From Lolium rigidum (Eukaryota > Streptophyta > Magnoliopsida > Poales > Poaceae), in contig NC_061513.1 of the NCBI RefSeq assembly GCF_022539505.1, positions 349,165,696-349,229,695 on the forward strand: a stretch of DNA of 64,000 nucleotides, read 5' to 3'. Both the position numbers and the translations under genes were made by a program. The notes under the pieces were generated by a model. The model searched no databases. It had not been told where the DNA came from and saw only the letters and a list, made by a program, of their open reading frames with translations. This document shows positions 1 to 10,488 of the stretch, in pieces (the first letter of the stretch is position 1; each line of letters opens with the position of its first letter).

Positions 1-3000
1 CCTAAAAACCCTCACATATGCCCTATGGCATTTTTATAAATTTTGACCCTAGACCTATTTGGTCTTCACCATTAGTTGACTAATGTTATTAAACACTTAT
101 TACAACTTTGGGAATCAAAGTTTCACAATTCAAATGAAATTCAAACACAAATCTAGCTCACATATGATAATGGTCAAATTTGACAATTCTAGCCTGATCA
201 CTACTTTGAGCCCTTGCCATTCATTTTTCCCAAACCAACTCTTGCTAACTCTTTGCACCTTTTCAAAGTCAACATTAAGGTGAACAACTTTGATGAAGAT
301 CACCATGCCAAAATCATCTTTGATCATGAGCAAGGCTCATCCAAAGTCTCCACTTTTTAACATATGGAACATTCCTCACTTAGCCATTTTGGCCAATTTT
401 TGAATTCTAACAATTCCACCACCACCTCAAATCACCTCTGGTCAAATACAACTTATATCAACACTCACTTTTCAAACACATTCACCATTTGAATTATTTC
501 AAATTTGGACAATTTTGTAAATTCCAAAATCGGGCACTATTTGCAACTATTGCAAATAGTGATCTACCTCACCTAATCTAACCCAAAGCTATCCTACATT
601 GTCCCCTGGTCCCCTCTAACCCTAAGTGCTGCATAGAAACCCTAGGGAGAGAGAGAGAACAAGCAAAGACATGGCCATGCCGGCCCATGCCGGCCATGTT
701 CTTCTCCCCCTCTCATCCTTGCACCCCTCGCCCGGCCACCTCGCCACCGTGTGCCACCGCATCCCCTACGCCACCTAGCACCGGCCATTGTCGAGGTAGA
801 CGCCGTAGCTCGCCGGAGATCGCGCGCCCAAATTCGCCCGGCATGCCGCTCGCGTCGCGACCATGCGCGCCATGGACGCGCACTGGCCACGCGCCGCGTA
901 GCCACCTCGCCCACGCCCTGGACCCCCGCGAGCACCTTGAGCATCGCCGTGACACCGCAACAACGTTGGACAACAGCTCGACCACGACCCGCGCCCGCCG
1001 TCGCCGGAGAAGCCAACCCTGGTCCGCCACGGACGCGACGGACATGGAAGAAACGCGACACCGCCAGGCCCTCCCCGACCAAGCTATCGCCACTCAGAGG
1101 ACCGTGGCGACGCCACGAACACACCTGCGCCCTCGCCTAGCTCGATAGCTCGCCGGAGCAGCCGTGCCCATGTCGCCCACCTCACTGCCCCGCAACCCTC
1201 TCTCGATTCTATAAATAGGAGGTTCCCTGGACCAAACCAACGACACCAGCTCACTCCCCACCTCTCACTGCTTCGCCACCACCACTCCACTCACTCGATC
1301 ATCGCCGGAGCCGCCCCAATTTGAAGCTCGGAGCCGCCAGTACCTGGTGGACGCCGCCGTCGATTGGAGCCACCCCAGGACGAGCCACCGGTACCAGTCG
1401 ACTCGCCGTCGTCCACACCTTCATCGCGCACCTTGCCAACCCTAGCTGGAGCCACGGTGAGCTCTCCGACCCCCTACCATCGCCGCCAGCACGTCGGGTT
1501 CTCGTCGGCGACGACGATGAACCACGGCCGTTGATCTGGATTCTAATCCGACGCTCCCCTTTAAAACGTACCGCTTCGGGCGTTATGAGCCACTGACGCC
1601 TGGCCCCCACCCTGTCAGGCAGCCCGCGCGTCTATGGACCGTGGTGGGCTGGACTGGGCCGTTTTTATTCGAATCGGGCCCAGTTTCGTTTCCCGCCGGC
1701 CTTTTAATTCAAACTAGATTTAATTAATTCAAATAAATTTGAATACTGCCTCCACTTTGAAAATCAATAGTTTCAAATTGGCTAAACCAAATTTAGTGAA
1801 TTTTATGTTGTTGGAAAGCTACTGAAATTCTCTACAACATGCCACTGGCCCCATGGTCAGATTCTTTGTAGAATAAATGTGATAAAAATAACAAGACAGG
1901 GACTTTTCCCTATTCAAATAATTCTTAAAAATCAACCAAAATAGATATTAAGTTAATTCCAACTCTAATAGCTCACATTTGACTTACACTAATTGTTTAT
2001 GCAATAAAATGGTGTGGTCACTTTGTATGATCATGCCATAGTTCAATTAATGGATGATATGGCTAGTTTAACTAGTTGATATTGTCCAAAACTATTAAAG
2101 TAAATTATGTGGAGTCCTACACTTCATTTAAACTTGTCTCACATGAATTCATGGGATGTTTGGACCCCTGGTCCCAAACTCTCTTATATGAATTACTTGA
2201 GATTTAAATCATATGTAGTGATACTAAATGATATGAGGTGATCCACCTCATTTAAATCATTTTCCCAAATGATGATGATGAACATTTGACTTAGGTCAAT
2301 ATGAGTTCATCTATGATTGTTTGAGAAATTAAATCTTAAGAAGATTTCAATGAGAGGAAATTATTTCTCAAGAACCCTATGGAAACTATCATTTACATAT
2401 GAAATGCAAAGAAGTGAATTCTATTTAACCCCCACAACCCATGCACCTAAGTAGATTATTTTGTGTGCATAGAATAGTTTGTGTGTTATATGTGATGTAT
2501 GGAATAGCCATTGAATTAGTGAGTAATTATACTCGTATTCAAATTTAGACGGTAGCACCGGAGAGTACGCTGAAGAAGAAGGTTGCTACCAAGAGGAGGA
2601 GGAGGAACAGTTTGAGAACTACCAAGGCAAGCTATTATTCTTGCAAAGTGCAAAGCCCCTTTGGGGCAAGGCACCATGATTCTTACCTTTTCTTACATGA
2701 GCCTATCCCAAGTTTTTACCTTACAAGTTTTTACTTGTTTTCTAAATGAGTTACTTTTATAGTTAACTTTGGTCAAAGTACAAGTTGGATACTAGAGTAG
2801 TGAGTTAGTCTTCTCCAAGCAAAGCAAGATAGCACCCCTCATGAATTAGAGCTAGTGCTAATGAATTTAAAACTTGACTACTCTAGATGGGAACAATGTG
2901 ATTTTGAAATGGATTTGAAACCTTGGAATGAAGATGCATTCCATTGAATGATTTTTGAAGGTGAATGTGAACAAGAGAAGATGGTGATTTTTGATAAAAC

Positions 3001-4062
3001 AATGGTGTTGATTTGAATGCGATACCTTTCCAATTATTAAGTACCCCCACAATACCTGATTATGGGTAGGGCTTAACTGGAGGTTTATGCGTCTTAGTAT
3101 GGGTTCCCTCTAAACAAGCGTCATCGGGGTTATGCCGAAAGCTGTCTCTACCACAAAAGAAATGATATGATACGATGCGAAATGAGGTGAATGTCCGGCC
3201 CAAGCCCTGTGCAGTTCCCAGAGCTGACGAGTTGGTCTTCACCGGGAGGCCAAGCTCATGGGGAGAGGTGCTCATACTAGGATTCGTAAGTGAAAGGTTA
3301 TGGTTGATGATCCGCGTATCGTGTTACGATGATTCGGGGTAATCCCGACGGATGAAATCAAATGTTGTGGCACAAGTGTGCAACCTCTCGCAGAGTGTAA
3401 ACCTATTCGAATAGCCGCGTCCACGGTTACGGACGGTTGGAAAGGCCATACAGTTTCCGATGTCATATCTTTGAAAATGATGTTGAAAAGGGTGATGGTG
3501 AAATGACTTGTGGTGAATTGAATTGAAATCACCACTTGAATGGTGGGAATGACACTAATGTTCCCACTTGAGTTAGTTAGCACTTGAATAAGCTTTTCTC
3601 AAACTTTGTGAACTAAAACTAGCTTTATGCAAATAAACTAGAGGTTAGCAAACCATACTAGAATGTCTAGCACTTACATTAGTATTAGTTTGCGAGTACT
3701 CAACGTACTCACGGCTTTGTCCCTGGCTATTCAAATGGCCAGAGTATGAAGATGACCAAGGAGATGACCAGCAGGACGCCTACGACAACTAAGCGTCTTC
3801 CGACGTCAAGCGTTGGCCTGTGGACTAGAGAGTCCTTGTATCTTACGCTTCCGCTATGTTGAACTATGAACTTGTGTTTGTTCGTTGATCAATAGATCAA
3901 CTATTCGTGTAATATGGATCATGTGATTCTAATTTGTAAAGACTTATGATTTGTAATGAATGATGACTGTGATACTTAACTATTATGCCTCGCAACAATA
4001 ATATTCCTGGGATTGCGATGTATGACATAATAGGCATTCGGACTTAAAAATCCGGGTGTTGA
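1..4062 (+). mobile_element. Very long LTR (family H), copy 1, truncated by window start
   Basis: This is the 3' portion of a retrotransposon LTR. It ends in GGGTGTTGACA at 4062, and the same sequence recurs in reverse orientation from 47358, which fixes that end. A TATA box near 1210 followed by a GC-rich leader indicates plus orientation. At least 2.8 kb lies downstream of the TATA box, which is unusually long for an LTR. The sequence after 4062 does not look like a primer-binding site, so this is probably a 3' LTR or a solo LTR. The short ORFs in it are Pro/Arg-rich or antisense and I do not call them genes. The family name is not recognised with confidence. Confidence 0.7.
1210..1218 (+). 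promoter_or_regulatory. TATA box of the H LTR
   Basis: TATAAATAG is followed by a GC-rich transcribed-type leader. The inverted copy carries the matching element at about 62361-62370 on the minus strand. This is what orients the LTR. Confidence 0.6.
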
Positions 4063-6459
4063 CAGGTTGTCACTCCGGCGGTTGCCCTCCCCGGCAGTTG
4101 TTGTGCATTCACGCCGGCTCGAGTCAGGGTCGCTGCCAGGCGGGCTCGTGGGAGAAGTGACCGGACGCTTGTCGGACCGCGCAGCGTTCACGGAGACCCA
4201 AACCTGCCGCATATTTGGGTCACGTTTGCGTCTCCACGGACCGCCCGGATACTATGCGTTGCCCCGCTGAAGCAGGGTGCAAGCGCATTTTTCGTCCGGC
4301 TGGACGCAAAGGGTCACGCAACATCCGTTTGGCGTTGCCTTGCCCTCATACGAAAAAAAAAAAGTTATGTTTAACAGTGCGATGCGACTTAGTGCAACTA
4401 CGGTCCCTAAAAGGTGCATGTTAATCAATGGTGCGATCTCACATGAACTTTTTGTTCAAGCGACAAAACAAAGAATGAGCGAGACAATGCGGCTCACGGC
4501 TCTCTAAGACGCATGGAATTGGAAACATCACTTAGTAGACGGCCCAGGATGAAGGAGGGGCAACTCCCATGTCACCCCCATATTATGTGTGATTTTACGC
4601 ACAATGTGTCCATCCCCGATGTTTTGCACGTGCCTGTCGACAGCATTGAACCAAACGGCATCCTTCATGGTGTTTGCAAACATGTCCGTTGCGGGTTTAT
4701 TTTGTATTTTACATAAAAGTTATTGCTTGATAATTTTCAACACATGGGTGAATTATAAAGCAATTCAACGATTTGTATATTATAGTTTGCGAAACAATTC
4801 AAAAATCTAGATAATCCTAAAATTACATAAATTATCCACCCTAACACACCACGAGACCAAGGAGGAGATCTGGTCGACGGAGAGCTCGAGGCCTTAGAGG
4901 AGACGGATGCAAAAACACGCTCGAACTCAATTTAAGCTTGCTCGGCCTCGGATAGCGGCAGCGTGATGCAAGGTGGCTCGGCTGGTTCCTTGCACAATCA
5001 ACCTGGAATGTTGTCTCAGAAACTACAGTTGCAACAAAAATTAGGCCATTTGGTGGCGGCGCAGGGACAAATCCGTCGAAGGCAGCAAATGACAGAGGAT
5101 AGTGGTCGAAGTGGTGTTAGAGAGAGGGGCCAAACCAGGAGACAAAGACGACACATACACCAAACGGACTAGGACCGCGAGCCAATGTGAGGACCTAGAC
5201 GAGTGGGGTGAATGACGGTGGCTGTTCAGCCTTAACTTGCTCCAAATTTAGGACTAGTTTTGGCCAAAAAGTAACAAAATGAATTGAGTTTGTCCATTTT
5301 GGGGGAAGGGGGTGCGTTTTCATTCATCCCCGCAAACGGACATATGGGGCAGAATGAGAGCTCTGTTGAAGTGTTAGTAATACCAGGAAGGAGACAAAAT
5401 CGAAGTTCGCAACTCACACTTGTAAGCATTCGAAGGGTCGAAAAATCGATGAAATATATTAAATTATGTTCAAAGTATTTGTAACATTGAATTTTGGAAA
5501 ACATTGGAAATTTAAAAATAAAGTTTAATTAGGGAAAATCTCGACAATTTTGTACACATATACAGGATGTTTGGAGGCATGTGGGTATCAAGTTTTAAAC
5601 TTAAACTCAAAAGCATGTAACTTGGGCTAAAAGACAAAGTTTTGATGAACATAAGCTACATGATTCTATTGTGCAAGTTCCGAATCTCCTTTTTAAAGAC
5701 TTCATACATATGTATTTCCCTCAAAATTTGATACGCATAAGTATCATTATTTACATGCATGATTTATCTCATGATTTTTTAAAACTTCAAAATAAGACCA
5801 CGTCCTTTTTTTTGCCGGTGGAGAAACGGGATCAGGAGTACCCAAGATCTGCCACGTATTTTCGATTCTGTATTATGTATGTTGTCGATGGCTGCGTACT
5901 TTCGCGTCACCTCCTATATGAGGAGTAGAGACAGATTTTCGTAGACGGCACGACACGATACGGTGCGCGTCCCTGCTCTAGGTCCCAGCGTAAAGACGTC
6001 GGGTGACAAGGGCAGCATGGGGCCAATGAGGTTCAGAATTTGGTAAAGCAAATCTGATAGCTGCAGCGTGCGGCGATCTTTGTTTCCCAGATGGATACAT
6101 TGTCAGGAAGATACTGGAATACAGTGGCTACACGGGTCCCATCGTGCAGGTCTCGCCTGTATACTGTACAATCCATCATTTTCCTGTTATTTTTCAATTC
6201 GAGTTCTGTGATTTGCCCAATTATTCGATGCGCCGCTCTTCGTCGTGTCATCGAGAACGGGATTATTTATTTATCTAGTCTTCTATCAATAGCATAGCTC
6301 AACGGTTTTACCGCCACGTAGCTCGGCAGCTGCATGCCCTCGCACTGATTGCAATTTCCAACGGCGCCCTGATTTTTCACGTAGAATTTCAGCTTTTTCA
6401 CACATAAAAAATATTGTGAGAGTAAACATAGCATCATATCTCATAAAACAAATGCAGAC
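4063..6459. other. Intergenic, no gene recognised
   Basis: This stretch holds short GC-rich blocks (4063-4340, 4900-5200) and AT-rich DNA with an A11 run near 4350. No ORF has recognisable domains, and I found no paired TIRs or LTR ends. Confidence 0.5.
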
Positions 6460-6625
6460 TAGGGGCGGAGCTGCTTGGGATCACCCTGATGCACGGACAT
6501 ACGGGTCCAGAAAAAATTTAGCTGTGCTGACCATCCAAATAGAGCGTGTGCATCAGGGTAACATACGGGTCCAGAAAAAATTTAGCTGTGCTGACCATCC
6601 AAATAGAGCGTGTGCATCAGGGTAA
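6460..6625. repeat. hAT-type MITE fragment with a 64-bp tandem duplication
   Basis: It starts TAGGGGCGGAGCTG and continues into a CACCCTGATGCA motif, matching the reverse complement of the right end of the complete MITE at 34160-34358. A 64-bp unit is then present twice head to tail (6498-6561 and 6562-6625), nearly identical. The opposite terminus is missing. Confidence 0.55.
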
Positions 6626-7505
6626 GCATAGTTTATTGCAATCATTTAAACTAGAATTGAATAAATAAGAAATGGCTACCGGTTTCCAACATGATTTCAT
6701 ATATTTTAGATCAAATATCGTCAGGGTTCGCTGTGAGTTGCACGATCATGCTGTTCATGATACACATAAAAAAAATCAACCAAGTGTGCCAAAGGTCCAG
6801 GCTCGGGCACTACCAACTCACCCTAAAATTTCCAGTTTTGCTCATACACGCTTTCATCATGCTCCTCTTCCATGATCATGTATTGTGCATGATCACACAC
6901 GCACTCATGGTCTCCCACAATGTCACCTTGTTCCATGTTCTTGCAGGGTGCCGAACAATAGTCCAACGAGATTGCAACACATTAAATGCTACTTCCAAAT
7001 CCCTCTTCGCAGATTCTTAGCAAACCTAGTCTCTTTCTCGTCTTTACATTTGTTGATTATCTTCATAAATATGATCTAGCGAGGATAGATACAATTGGCT
7101 AGATAGTCCACTTTGTCATAGTGATTGGCCATCGATCTCATAGTTGACCATTGGAGCTTTTTCTTCAGCAAGTTTAGAGAACAATGGATATCCTTGAAGC
7201 ACACTAATGTTATTATGGGAGCCTATCATATCGAAGAAAGAGTACCAAATCCAGAGATCTTGTAACGTAAATGGACAGTTCTTCTATTTCTAGTGCATGT
7301 AATCTTTGCTTCCAAGCTGCAAACACCTAGACCACTTCTTTGAAGAACATATACATTGATGTAAGGCAAGTGGACTCGCACACGCGAATGTACTCATCCA
7401 CTAGGTCATCGGACACTCTAGCTCTCTAGGATCTCTAGACTGACCCCACAGACCAACACTAGTCTTTTCTGCGTACTTTGTACTCACTCATGCGCGCCAG
7501 GGATC

Positions 7506-7652
7506 AACTTTCAGGTCGGTCACCCATCCTCAAATCGCTCCGGGCGTACTTTGTACTCACTCTTGTGCACCTAGGATCAACTTCCCGACCGGTCACCGAT
7601 CTTCAAATCGCTCCGGGGCAAGCACGCTTAACCTCGGAGTTCTTTGAAGATG
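7506..7652 (-). repeat. Duplicated 5S-like segment in Cassandra 3' LTR
   Basis: The C-box-proximal segment (tcggtcacccat with caaatcgctccggg, plus strand) occurs at about 7513-7545 and again in diverged form at about 7587-7620. The two copies share flanks reading cgtactttgtactcact. Only the second copy runs on into the A-box-like AAGCACGCTTAACCTC. Confidence 0.7.
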
Positions 7653-8034
7653 AGCTTCTGGAAAAGAAGTTGCAAGTTGTTGATATGAGTATTCTATCAA
7701 TCATGTTAAGCCATGGGCCAGGATGTCACACTTATCCCCCCTTAGAAGATCAACGCCCTCGTCGATCAGTCCCAAGCCAGGAACGTCCCCTCTTGGCACA
7801 CGTCCATGCGTCCAGTGTCGGCACATGTGCTACGACGGGCCACATGTCCGCGCCACTGACCCACACATGCTTGTGGTACCGCGAAGGTCGGCTCTGATAC
7901 CAAATGTAACACCCCGACCCCCCCCCCGGTCGAGCATGTCACCCCTGGCAGCTCGCTAGGATCTCTAGACTGGCCCCACAGACCACACTAATCTTTTCTG
8001 CGCACTTTGTCCTCACTCACCCGGGATCAAGTTT

Positions 8035-8096
8035 CCGGTCGGTCACCCATCGTCAAATCGCTCCGGACCAAGCACGCTTAACCTCGGAGTTCTTTG
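8035..8096 (-). other. 5S rRNA-derived segment in Cassandra 5' LTR
   Basis: The minus strand reads GAGGTTAAGCGTGCTTGG (A-box region of 5S rRNA) and, about 20 bases on, GATGGGTGACC (C-box region), in 5S order and spacing. This is the internal RNA polymerase III promoter of 5S genes. It is not an intact 5S gene, because the 5S ends are absent. Confidence 0.8.
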
Positions 8097-8727
8097 AAGA
8101 TGAGCTTCCGGAAAAGAAGTTGCAACTTGTTGGTATAAGTATTCTATCAATTCTGTTAAGCCCTGAGCCAAGATGTCACAAAGGGACTGGTCTGGTGATA
8201 GTAGTCCCACCAGAGTTGCTCATGGCCAGCCTCTCGCTTGCAGTCCTTTGCTTCGTCGCATCCCTTGACCGAGCTTCGGAACCTTTGTATGCGGTTCTCT
8301 TAGTGCTCATGGACGAGAAGAGTCATGGTCGCCATGACCTCACTATCATCGAACTCGTCAAATGAGGTGTCAATGACATGGTTGTACAAAAACTCTTTAG
8401 AACTATCCGACATGATCTACAATAATTTACAGCGCACTGTGAGCAATGATTTAAATGTATATGCGCTCAAAAAGGTGGACTACGAGACCTGCAAATTACC
8501 TTGTCGTCCGGCGCAAAAATAGATCGAACAGGTTGCGGGTGTCGCAGACCTCAAGCGGTGGCGACCCGGACGCGGACTGCTACAAAGTGAGGCCGGAACT
8601 AGTGGTGGAATCGTCTATTGCAGGCGACGGTGGCGGCGCGGCGGCGGAGGGGGTGACACGGGTTGGGTTCGGTGGAGCAGGTCTATTGTGTGTATGTTTG
8701 GCTAGAGGAAATACAAGCGCGAAGTAA

Positions 8728-9023
8728 GGCTGGCCATAGTGCTAGTATTTTAGGTAGTATCATGCATCCTAGGTCCACAAAAATGATGATGTGGCATCTA
8801 ATTAAGGAGTCGAGATAGGATTAGAGTAACATAGATGGATACCGTATCATAGCGCACATTACGAGAAAAGTTAATGCCAAATAGATCTTGTACACATATT
8901 TATATTGAGATTCTACAAAACAATAAATTTGAAAGATTATGATACTACTCTATAATACCACCCACAATAGGACAAGTATCATATGCATGATACTACTATA
9001 TGATACTACGCACTATGATCAGC
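8728..9023. mobile_element. MITE with imperfect terminal inverted repeats
   Basis: The left end GGCTGGCCATAGTGCTAGTA pairs imperfectly with the right end, whose reverse complement begins GCTGATCATAGTGCGTAG. The interior is AT-rich with repeated GATACTAC and GTATCAT blocks. A 'GGCTGG(T)CATAGTG' terminus is typical of a very common grass MITE, probably Mutator-like. No clear target duplication is seen. Confidence 0.65.
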
Positions 9024-10488
9024 ATAAACACATTGGCTATCCGCTAAACCTCAAAGTAAATTTGGGCTAAAAACACGCCGAAACAGACCATCCCATGGTC
9101 CGTTTACGGGTCGTGCGGACGAATCCAGACATCAGATATCCGTTTGCGAGCTTTCGTCGGAGATGGTTAGTGCGAGTTCAGCACGATCGTGTCTGGTGAT
9201 TTTCGTGGCATCTGCAAAGACACGCGATCAATGCTCCCGAATAAGAATTCACTAGAGGTGGCACGTTCACGTCTCTAGGCTGACCTGTTCTCAGACTACG
9301 GAGACCACACTAGTGGTACAACCTCTCTTTACCTCTGCACATCGACTAGCCAAAACAAACCTCACTATCAGTATGATGTCTCGCTACAGTTTGCTGTCAT
9401 CTTAAGCCACCGTCGATGATGACAGTTTCCTTCCTCATGCTCTCTACACTCCACCTTATCGGCGAGATGGGATAATTACTCGGTTTAGCTAACAGGCGTG
9501 GCACAATCATGCACCGTGGCCGGGGCAGCATGATGAGTTAGGCGAGGCGATCATCGATGGGTGGCAACGGAAGCCCGCACGAAGGCGGCTCTGAATGCAG
9601 AGCACTTCAGCACCAACACCAAATCTTCAGTCTTCTCCGACACGGCTCGGTCGACCGGCGGTTAGAATCGCAAGCTTGGCGACGGAAGATACGACGACGA
9701 GACATGATCATAATGGTGCTACCTGATAGCGACGAAGCTTTCCTTGCGTTTCACTCATCTCCTTTACTTCAGTTACCAACAGATGGTACCAATAGGCAGT
9801 GGTTCAGTAAAGAGATCGTCAGCGTTTTTTTTTACTTGCAGAGGTTGACTTGGTGAGTCAGTTCAATAACACATGGAACGTGCAGCAACAGGTGTGGCAC
9901 GGTGCATGTGTCAGACATGGCAGAAGCTATCGCCCATAACCTGAACCTCACCATACTGCGAAATAACAAAGGCAAGACATGCGTTGCAGGTGCATTGCAT
10001 ATCTGCCATGCCTACCTAGTTTTTTCAGAAGCCATATTCGTCAGGGTATGCGCCTAAAACCACTTTCCACGAACCAGACACGAAGACAAGGCGTTCATCT
10101 CTACTAGTTTCTGGACAACATAGTGCAGGTACAGAATGAGACGGGCTATGTACAGCGAGAACCTCTGAATTCTGAACCATATATGCCTACGCAGTTAACA
10201 CAACAGGAGTACTACCTACCACGCAGCAAGGCGTGGTTTAGCAGTATCTTCAATTCCGATACAAGACAAATCAATAGTACTAACTACTAGTACAAAACAA
10301 AATGCTACAGCTTCCATAGAAGAAAAGCTACAAGGTACAGCCGCTTGGTGAGGACGTCCTTGTTCGAGGTGATATTCAGGTAGAGCGAGTTCAGCTGTCG
10401 CGGGTGCTTGATTCATGCAGTGGCTGAGGTCCCGGTGCTGACGGAGATGGTTTGCTCGATAGCTTCATCAGATAAATGAACGGGCTTA
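9024..10488. other. No gene; contains probable POLD3 3' UTR
   Basis: No coding region was recognised between 9024 and about 10200. The AT-rich stretch just below the POLD3 stop codon (10489) is the likely 3' UTR of that minus-strand gene. I could not locate the poly(A) site. Confidence 0.4.

Larger units (their letters stand above)
7416..8180 (-). mobile_element. Cassandra TRIM retrotransposon with 5S rRNA-like LTRs
   Basis: This is a miniature non-coding LTR element on the minus strand. The 5' LTR is 8180-7905 (TGTGACATC to GGGTGTTACA). It is followed by an initiator-Met-type primer site (TGGTATCAGAGCC on the minus strand, 7902-7890), a short internal region, a polypurine tract (7745-7731), and the 3' LTR from 7730 to about 7416. 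The LTRs contain a segment matching the internal promoter region of 5S rRNA, which is the hallmark of Cassandra. The 3' LTR lacks its last 50 or so bases and has a tandem duplication of about 75 bp. No target-site duplication could be matched because of that truncation. It interrupts a Harbinger transposase pseudogene. Confidence 0.85.
6790..8413 (-). pseudogene. PIF/Harbinger-type transposase pseudogene, split by Cassandra
   Basis: Conceptual translation of the minus strand gives conserved blocks of the HARBI1-like transposase found in grass Harbinger elements. The N-terminal block starts at 8413 (MSDSSKEF, then LLVHEH and REAGHEQLWWDYYHQ) and runs to 8181. After the Cassandra insertion (7416-8180), the next block reads DDLVDEYIRVCESTCL (about 7350-7410). 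Then come KNCPF fused to QDLWIWYSFF, GSHNNISVLQ, VNYEIDGQ, and near the C-terminus LQSRWTIVRHPARTW and SACVIMHN (about 6850-6990). Breaks include an in-frame stop after LLVHEH, several later stops and frameshifts, and an internal deletion between KNCPF and QDLW. A catalytic Asp is changed to Asn in the SHND-type motif. The family cuts and pastes DNA in the nucleus; this copy cannot be active. Confidence 0.75.

Noticed and set aside
642..1148. Overlapping long open frames on both strands
   Set aside because: They lie in GC-rich leader DNA of the H LTR, are Arg/Pro/Ala-rich, have no domain and are open in several frames because of base composition.
3272..3583. Antisense frame conserved with 47889-48137
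   Set aside because: Both lie in the two copies of the same LTR, so protein similarity only reflects DNA similarity.
8035..8096. 5S rRNA gene
   Set aside because: Only the internal promoter-like part is present, inside an LTR, so it is Cassandra and not an rRNA gene.
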